From positions 1-17,831 of the forward strand of contig DASC01000095.1 of assembly GCA_002503595.1 (NCBI GenBank): 17,831 nucleotides of DNA, in the 5' to 3' direction. The notes below the pieces were generated by a model. The model did no database searches. It was not told the DNA's origin and saw only the letters and a list, made by a program, of their open reading frames with translations. Positions within the stretch are counted from its first letter, which is position 1; every line of letters begins with the position of its first letter. Below are positions 13,416 through 17,831 of the stretch, piece by piece. Both the position numbers and the translations under genes were made by a program. The stretch comes from Candidatus Methanogaster sp. UBA203. GTDB taxonomy: Archaea > Halobacteriota > Methanosarcinia > Methanosarcinales > Methanogasteraceae.

Positions 13416-16400
13416 ATGTCACAAGCAGATATTGAGAAACTGAAATTGGTGAGGGATTTCGAGGGTCTTGTTGAATATTTGAAGTATGAATTGAATTGGC
13501 CTATAGAATCTGATAATGCTGAGGATGCAACGTTTGACTACACTCCAGAAGAGTTGGGAATAGAGAGCGGACATGCGGCTAAAATAAAGGCGATAAAGCA
13601 GATACGACCTTTGACCGATAATCAGCCATGGGGGGTCTTCTATATTGAGTTTGAGCCGAAAAAATTGCCTGTTGTGGTATTGCGGAGAATACTTCGCTCT
13701 CTCGTTACTTCAAAGCGAGAGAAAAGCGATGGGATAGCAACGTGGGATACAGAAGATCTGCTCTTTATTACAACTTTAGGTGAGATTGATGAACGGGTGA
13801 CCTCAGTTGCTCGTTTTAGCCAAACAAGCGAGGGGTTGCCTGAGATACGGGCGATCTCATGGGATGAAACCGATACTTATTTTCATTATGAACAGAATAT
13901 ATTTGATCTGGATAAACTGCGATGGCCTTCCCGTGAAGAAGATGCCGATGCATGGCGCGAGCAATGGAAATCTGCTTTTCCTTTAAAGCACAGGGAAGTA
14001 ATAACAACATCCCAACAACTGGCTACTGAAATGGCACAGTTAGCAAGGCGCATTCGAGACCAGATAAAACTTGTGCATCAATATGAGACTCGGGATGGAC
14101 CCCTTCATAGCTTGTATGAGAATTTCCAGAGTGTCCTGATCCACGATCTGACGATAGATGACTTTGCGGATATGTATGCGCAGACTGTTGCTTATGGGAT
14201 TTTTTCAGCAAGCTGCACACAGGAAGGGAGATTTTCTGTGAAAGATGTTCCTGCGATGGTTCCAAACACCAATCCCTTCTTGAAGAAGCTTTTTGAGGAG
14301 TGTACAAGGATCGGGGAGTATTCGAGAGATACAATAGACCTGGAAGAACTTGGTGTGTTAGAACTGGTTGAGATGTTGAAAGCCAGTAATATCGAAGCGG
14401 TTCTTCAGGATTTTGGGAAGCAGAAGAAGGGGGAAGACCCTGTTATACACTTCTACGAGTTATTTTTGAGAGAATATGACCCGGAAAAGAAGGTAAAACG
14501 TGGCGTATTCTACACACCAGACCCAGTAGTCTCATTCATTGTCCGTTCTGTTGATCATCTCCTTCGAACAGAATTTGATTGCCCCGACGGTCTGGCAGAT
14601 ACTTCAACAGATGATACTGATCAAGTTCCTAAAGTTCAGATCCTTGATCCTGCGACTGGAACAGGGACTTTTTTAAAATATGTCATTGAAGAAATCAAAA
14701 ATACGTTTGATGAGAAACATAAAGGATTAAGCGAAGAAGAATTGAGAGATAAATGGAATGAATATGTTCCTAAACACTTATTACCGCGAGTATTCGGATT
14801 TGAGTTGATGATGGCGCCTTATACCGTTGCACATTTAAAACTTGGATTGAAACTGAAAGAGACCGGATATGATTTTCAATCAGAAGAACGGCTGGGGGTA
14901 TATCTTACAAATACGTTGGAAGGCACGCATAAAAGTGCTGAAAGGTTAGATGTGTATCTTAATTGGCTTGCTGAAGAGGCGAATAAGGCAAATGTCGTTA
15001 AAGCAGACTTCCCGATAACTGTAGTGGTAGGAAATCCACCTTACTCGGGTCATTCTGCTAATGATTGCAAATGGATAGCCGATCTCTTAAGAGGAAAAAT
15101 ATCTGATGGCGCAAGGAAATCCAATTATTTCGAAGTTGATGGCGAATCTCTTGGGGAAAGGAATCCAAAATGGTTAAATGATGATTATGTTAAATTTATA
15201 CGCTTTGGTCAATGGAGAATTGATAAAACTGGACAGGGTATACTGGTATTTATTACCAATCATGGTTATCTTGACAATCCCACATTCAGGGGGATGAGGC
15301 AGCAGTTGACAGAATCCTTTACAGACATATACGTCCTGGATCTACATGGCAATGCTAAGAAAAAAGAAAAGTGCCCGGATGGTTCAAAAGATGAGAACGT
15401 TTTTGATATTCAACAGGGCGTAACTATCGGAATTTTTGTCAAGAATGTTCAAAAAACCAGTCCTGCTAAAGTTTATCATGCAGATTTATGGGGTCTTCGT
15501 GAAGATAAATATAATTGGCTTTTTGACAATGGCATTGATACCATACCGTGGGAAGAAGCGACCCCCTCCACCCCCTTTTATTTTTTCTATCCCCAAGATG
15601 TGGAACTAAAAGGAGAATATGAATCGGGATGGAAGATAACAGATATAATGCCTGCAAATTCAGTTGGAATAGTCACTGCCAGAGATCGCTTAACGATTAA
15701 GGATTCTCCTGAAGAAGTTTGGGAAACCGTACGAGACTTCTCATCTCTGCCAGAGGATGCTGCAAGAAGTAAATATAGTTTAGGCAAAGATGCTCGAGAT
15801 TGGAAAGTATCTTTTGCGCAAAATGACTTGAAAGAATCGGGGTTGGAAAAAGAACTTATAGTTCCGATCCTCTATCGCCCATTTGATAGGAAATATACAT
15901 ATTACACAGGGCACTCCCGGGGTTTTATCTGTATGCCACGCCCTGAAATTATGCGGCACATGATGGAGAGGAATTTGGGATTAATAATGCCCAAAAGAGT
16001 TGAAACTAAAATGCCTTGGAAACATGCACTATGTACCAGCAAAGTCGTTGAGCATGTCGCAGTTTCTCTCAAGACAATTGATTACCTTTTTCCCCTCTAC
16101 GTCTACCCCGACCAAAACCAAAAGAAACTGCGCAACCATTCCACCACAAAGACCTCGAACCTCGATAAAAACATAATCAAATCCTTAACAGAAACCTACA
16201 ACAAAAAACCAACGCCTGAAGAGATTTTTCGCTACATCTACGCAGTTCTCCACTCACCAACCTACCGCACCCGCTACGAGGAATTTCTGAAGATAGATTT
16301 TCCGAGGATACCGCTTACCTCCGACAAGAACCTCTTCGAAACGCTGTCCAGACTCGGTTCTGAACTGGTATCACTGCATCTGATGGAGTCGCCAAAGCTC

Positions 16401-16715
16401 GATGATCTGATTACCGAGTTCAGAGGCGGGGGCGATAATGTCGTTGCAGCAATCGGGAAGACTTTATACAAAGACGGGAGATTGAAGATCAACAAGACCC
16501 AATATTTTGAGGGGATACCCGAAGAGGTCTATAATTTTCATATTGGCGGTTATCAGGTCTGCCAGAAGTGGCTCAAAGACCGCAAGGGGCGGGCATTGTC
16601 GGATGAGGATATTTTGCATTATCAGAAGATCGTTGTTGCACTGAATGAGACGATTCGAATAATGAAAGAAATCGATGAGGCAATAGATGAACACGGTGGA
16701 TGGCCCATTCAATAG
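13416..16715 (+). CDS. Type ISP-like N6-adenine DNA methyltransferase
   Basis: The 1099-residue protein has an N-terminal domain (about 10-190) with WGVFYIEFEPKKLPVVVLRR (72-91), common at the front of this family. A helical linker follows, with RGVFYTPDPVVSFIVRSV at 362-379. The N6-adenine methylase core has motif I DPATGTG (411-417, SAM binding) and the catalytic NPPY (540-543). The region after about 600 should hold target recognition, and the last 200 residues (from about YLFPLYVYP) match the type ISP C-terminal part. I see no obvious PD-ExK motif in the N-terminal domain, so it may only methylate and leave cleavage to the upstream PLD/helicase. It starts 15 nt after that gene, with a purine-rich leader (AGAGGGGGG), so the two are one operon. 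Codon use changes in the last fifth. Confidence 0.88.
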   Translation: MSQADIEKLKLVRDFEGLVEYLKYELNWPIESDNAEDATFDYTPEELGIESGHAAKIKAIKQIRPLTDNQPWGVFYIEFEPKKLPVVVLRRILRSLVTSKREKSDGIATWDTEDLLFITTLGEIDERVTSVARFSQTSEGLPEIRAISWDETDTYFHYEQNIFDLDKLRWPSREEDADAWREQWKSAFPLKHREVITTSQQLATEMAQLARRIRDQIKLVHQYETRDGPLHSLYENFQSVLIHDLTIDDFADMYAQTVAYGIFSASCTQEGRFSVKDVPAMVPNTNPFLKKLFEECTRIGEYSRDTIDLEELGVLELVEMLKASNIEAVLQDFGKQKKGEDPVIHFYELFLREYDPEKKVKRGVFYTPDPVVSFIVRSVDHLLRTEFDCPDGLADTSTDDTDQVPKVQILDPATGTGTFLKYVIEEIKNTFDEKHKGLSEEELRDKWNEYVPKHLLPRVFGFELMMAPYTVAHLKLGLKLKETGYDFQSEERLGVYLTNTLEGTHKSAERLDVYLNWLAEEANKANVVKADFPITVVVGNPPYSGHSANDCKWIADLLRGKISDGARKSNYFEVDGESLGERNPKWLNDDYVKFIRFGQWRIDKTGQGILVFITNHGYLDNPTFRGMRQQLTESFTDIYVLDLHGNAKKKEKCPDGSKDENVFDIQQGVTIGIFVKNVQKTSPAKVYHADLWGLREDKYNWLFDNGIDTIPWEEATPSTPFYFFYPQDVELKGEYESGWKITDIMPANSVGIVTARDRLTIKDSPEEVWETVRDFSSLPEDAARSKYSLGKDARDWKVSFAQNDLKESGLEKELIVPILYRPFDRKYTYYTGHSRGFICMPRPEIMRHMMERNLGLIMPKRVETKMPWKHALCTSKVVEHVAVSLKTIDYLFPLYVYPDQNQKKLRNHSTTKTSNLDKNIIKSLTETYNKKPTPEEIFRYIYAVLHSPTYRTRYEEFLKIDFPRIPLTSDKNLFETLSRLGSELVSLHLMESPKLDDLITEFRGGGDNVVAAIGKTLYKDGRLKINKTQYFEGIPEEVYNFHIGGYQVCQKWLKDRKGRALSDEDILHYQKIVVALNETIRIMKEIDEAIDEHGGWPIQ

Positions 16716-16782
16716 AGGTGGTAAAAGAACATGGATGAGATTAAAAACCCGTTGGATAGTTTACAGATAAAAGGAGGAAGAG

Positions 16783-16878
16783 ATGATCGAAGATGAAGAA
16801 GTTCGAGTAGAGGGATGTGTATGCGAAGTAGGTGCGGATATGCTGCGTTATGTGAAATATCACCAAGGAGGTAATTAA
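16783..16878 (+). CDS. Small ORF ahead of the CD-NTase, possible leader peptide
   Basis: The ORF encodes 31 residues, starting MIEDEEVRVEG and ending KYHQGGN, with a Cys-x-Cys. It is preceded by a strong AGGAGG at suitable spacing, and its last codons (CAAGGAGGTAAT) form the ribosome binding site of the CD-NTase, whose ATG begins 2 nt after this stop. This arrangement suggests translational coupling. An overlapping 21-residue ORF starts at 16731. I recognise no family; it could be a real small protein, a leader, or the remnant of a decayed gene. Confidence 0.4.
   Translation: MIEDEEVRVEGCVCEVGADMLRYVKYHQGGN
16866..16871 (+). promoter_or_regulatory. Ribosome binding site of the CD-NTase
   Basis: A consensus AGGAGG lies 8 nt before ATG 16880 and supports that start. 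It is embedded in the end of the preceding small ORF. Confidence 0.7.
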
Positions 16879-16879
16879 G

Positions 16880-17770
16880 ATGGGAATTCCGGAACCGCAA
16901 TTAGAGACTTGGTCTCATCAAGGTGCAGTAGCTACTTCTAAAGCTACTCATGAATCTATAAGAAATGCTTTGAATTCTTATGAATGGGCTGACAGCGTAA
17001 AATTTAATGTTTACCTACAAGGATCATACAAAAATAGCACCAATATTCGTGGAGACAGCGACGTAGATGTTGTTGTTCAGAGCAATACCACCTTCAGAGG
17101 GGATACTTCTGCACTGCCAGAAAACGAGAAAAACCTCTATGAAACCGTTTATAGCGATGCCACTTATTTGTGGAAAGACTTTAGAGCCGATGTTCTTAGA
17201 GCCTTACGTGCTTACTATGAAGCATCAGCAGTATCCGAAGGAAATAAAGCCGTAAAGGTCGTGAGGGGCTCGAATAGATTGCCTGCAGATGTGGTGATCT
17301 GCCTTCAGTACCGAAAATATCTACGCTTTCATAGTACGAGTGACCAACAGTATGTTGAGGGTATTGTATTTCATACGCTCAGAGAAAATCGGCGCGTTAT
17401 CAATTTTCCCAAGCTACATTATGACAATAGCGTGAAAAAGAACTCTGGAACCAATGATTGGTATAAGCCAACTGTTCGAGTTTTCAAGAACGTTCGGACA
17501 TACCTTATTGACCACAACGTCATTACAAAAGACCTTGCTCCATCCTATTTCCTCGAGTGCTTGATTTACAACGTACCAGACGAAAAGTTTGGGAGTAACT
17601 ACCAAGACACGTTCTGTAATGCGGTCAATTGGCTTGTAGGAGTGGACTTTGATGGCTTTACATGTCAAAACGAACAACTGCTGCTCTTTGGAAATGCGCC
17701 CGAGCAATGGTCAATAGACAATGCTAAAAGACTTGTACAAAAATCGATAGAACTTTGGAACAATTGGTAG
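16880..17770 (+). CDS. CD-NTase (cGAS/DncV-like nucleotidyltransferase), CBASS cyclase
   Basis: CD-NTases make cyclic di- or trinucleotides when phage infection is sensed and so switch on a CBASS effector. The 296-residue protein has the polymerase-beta-type motif GSYKNSTNIRGDSDVDVVV (48-66), with metal-binding Asp61 and Asp63 and the third acid probably Asp137 in PADVVI. Later conserved parts are WYKPTVRVFKNVR (194-206) and APSYFLECLIYNVP (220-233), both typical of SMODS nucleotidyltransferases; the sequence recalls CdnE-like enzymes, but the clade and product are not assigned. The N-terminal IPEPQLETWSHQGAV fits the family start, and a good ribosome binding site confirms ATG 16880. No Cap2/Cap3 (E1/JAB) genes are seen. 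The next gene starts 4 nt after the stop. Confidence 0.87.
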   Translation: MGIPEPQLETWSHQGAVATSKATHESIRNALNSYEWADSVKFNVYLQGSYKNSTNIRGDSDVDVVVQSNTTFRGDTSALPENEKNLYETVYSDATYLWKDFRADVLRALRAYYEASAVSEGNKAVKVVRGSNRLPADVVICLQYRKYLRFHSTSDQQYVEGIVFHTLRENRRVINFPKLHYDNSVKKNSGTNDWYKPTVRVFKNVRTYLIDHNVITKDLAPSYFLECLIYNVPDEKFGSNYQDTFCNAVNWLVGVDFDGFTCQNEQLLLFGNAPEQWSIDNAKRLVQKSIELWNNW

Positions 17771-17774
17771 AACT

Positions 17775-17831
17775 ATGCACCCGTATGCTACTGACTCAAG
17801 CGAAAGAAAATGGCTCTCTGGTATCTTGAGT
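17775..17831 (+). CDS. Start of a gene after the CD-NTase, probable CBASS effector (partial)
   Basis: Only 19 residues are in the window: MHPYATDSSERKWLSGILS. The ATG follows the CD-NTase stop by 4 nt, so translation is probably coupled, and in short CBASS operons this slot holds the effector. The beginning (Met-His-x-Tyr-x-x-x-Ser-x-Glu-Arg, then a hydrophobic turn) recalls the start of two-TM beta-barrel effectors of the Cap15 type, but this is from memory of the family and only a fragment is seen. Confidence 0.45.
   Translation, partial: MHPYATDSSERKWLSGILS

Noticed and set aside
13416..13990. N-terminal nuclease domain in the methyltransferase
   Set aside because: FYIEFEPKK has an acid-lysine pattern, but no preceding conserved Asp in a clear PD-ExK arrangement could be seen, so nuclease activity is not claimed.

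Overview
This window is archaeal and fits a euryarchaeote of the Methanomicrobia/Methanosarcinales kind (a methanogen or a relative). The signs are a CDP-archaeol synthase (carS), an archaeal-type phosphoglycerate kinase, a KEOPS Pcc1 subunit, a tRNA-Ile interrupted by a small intron next to the anticodon, tRNA genes with no encoded CCA, TATA-like promoters, a tnpB-only IS605-type element and dockerin-like EF-hand remnants. The species cannot be fixed from the sequence alone.

Left part (about 1-6560, richer in G+C) is mainly housekeeping. It begins with the 3' end of a HEPN-domain gene. Next come an IorA-like thiamine-pyrophosphate enzyme without the usual C-terminal ferredoxin domain (-) and pgk (-), which is divergent from carS (+). 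A small degenerate IS605-type remnant lies between carS and a short pcc1 gene (+). argH (-) follows, preceded on the same strand by tRNA-Ile, tRNA-Phe and tRNA-Gly. Only 3 nt separate tRNA-Gly from the argH start codon. Two related palindromic repeats built from CACAGAG units lie at 1997-2069 and 4645-4714.

Middle part (about 6600-10140) is accessory and partly decayed. An IS1341-type element carries a complete tnpB with terminal hairpins. After it come a short unrecognised reverse-strand ORF, a zinc-dependent phospholipase C-like membrane protein set between two broken dockerin-like C-terminal modules, and a predicted exported protein with a transglutaminase-like Cys/His/acid arrangement.

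Right part (about 10140-17831, AT-rich) is a defence island on the + strand. It has a PLD-nuclease/SNF2-helicase fusion, then after 15 nt a large type ISP-like N6-adenine methyltransferase. After a 164-nt spacer with a tiny well-led ORF comes a CD-NTase (cGAS/DncV-like nucleotidyltransferase), and 4 nt later the start of another gene, possibly a Cap15-like effector, cut by the window edge. The first pair looks like an ATP-driven restriction-modification-type system that marks self DNA by methylation. The second pair looks like a short CBASS operon in which the cyclase would make a nucleotide signal for the truncated effector. Functions in the island are inferred from motifs and gene order.
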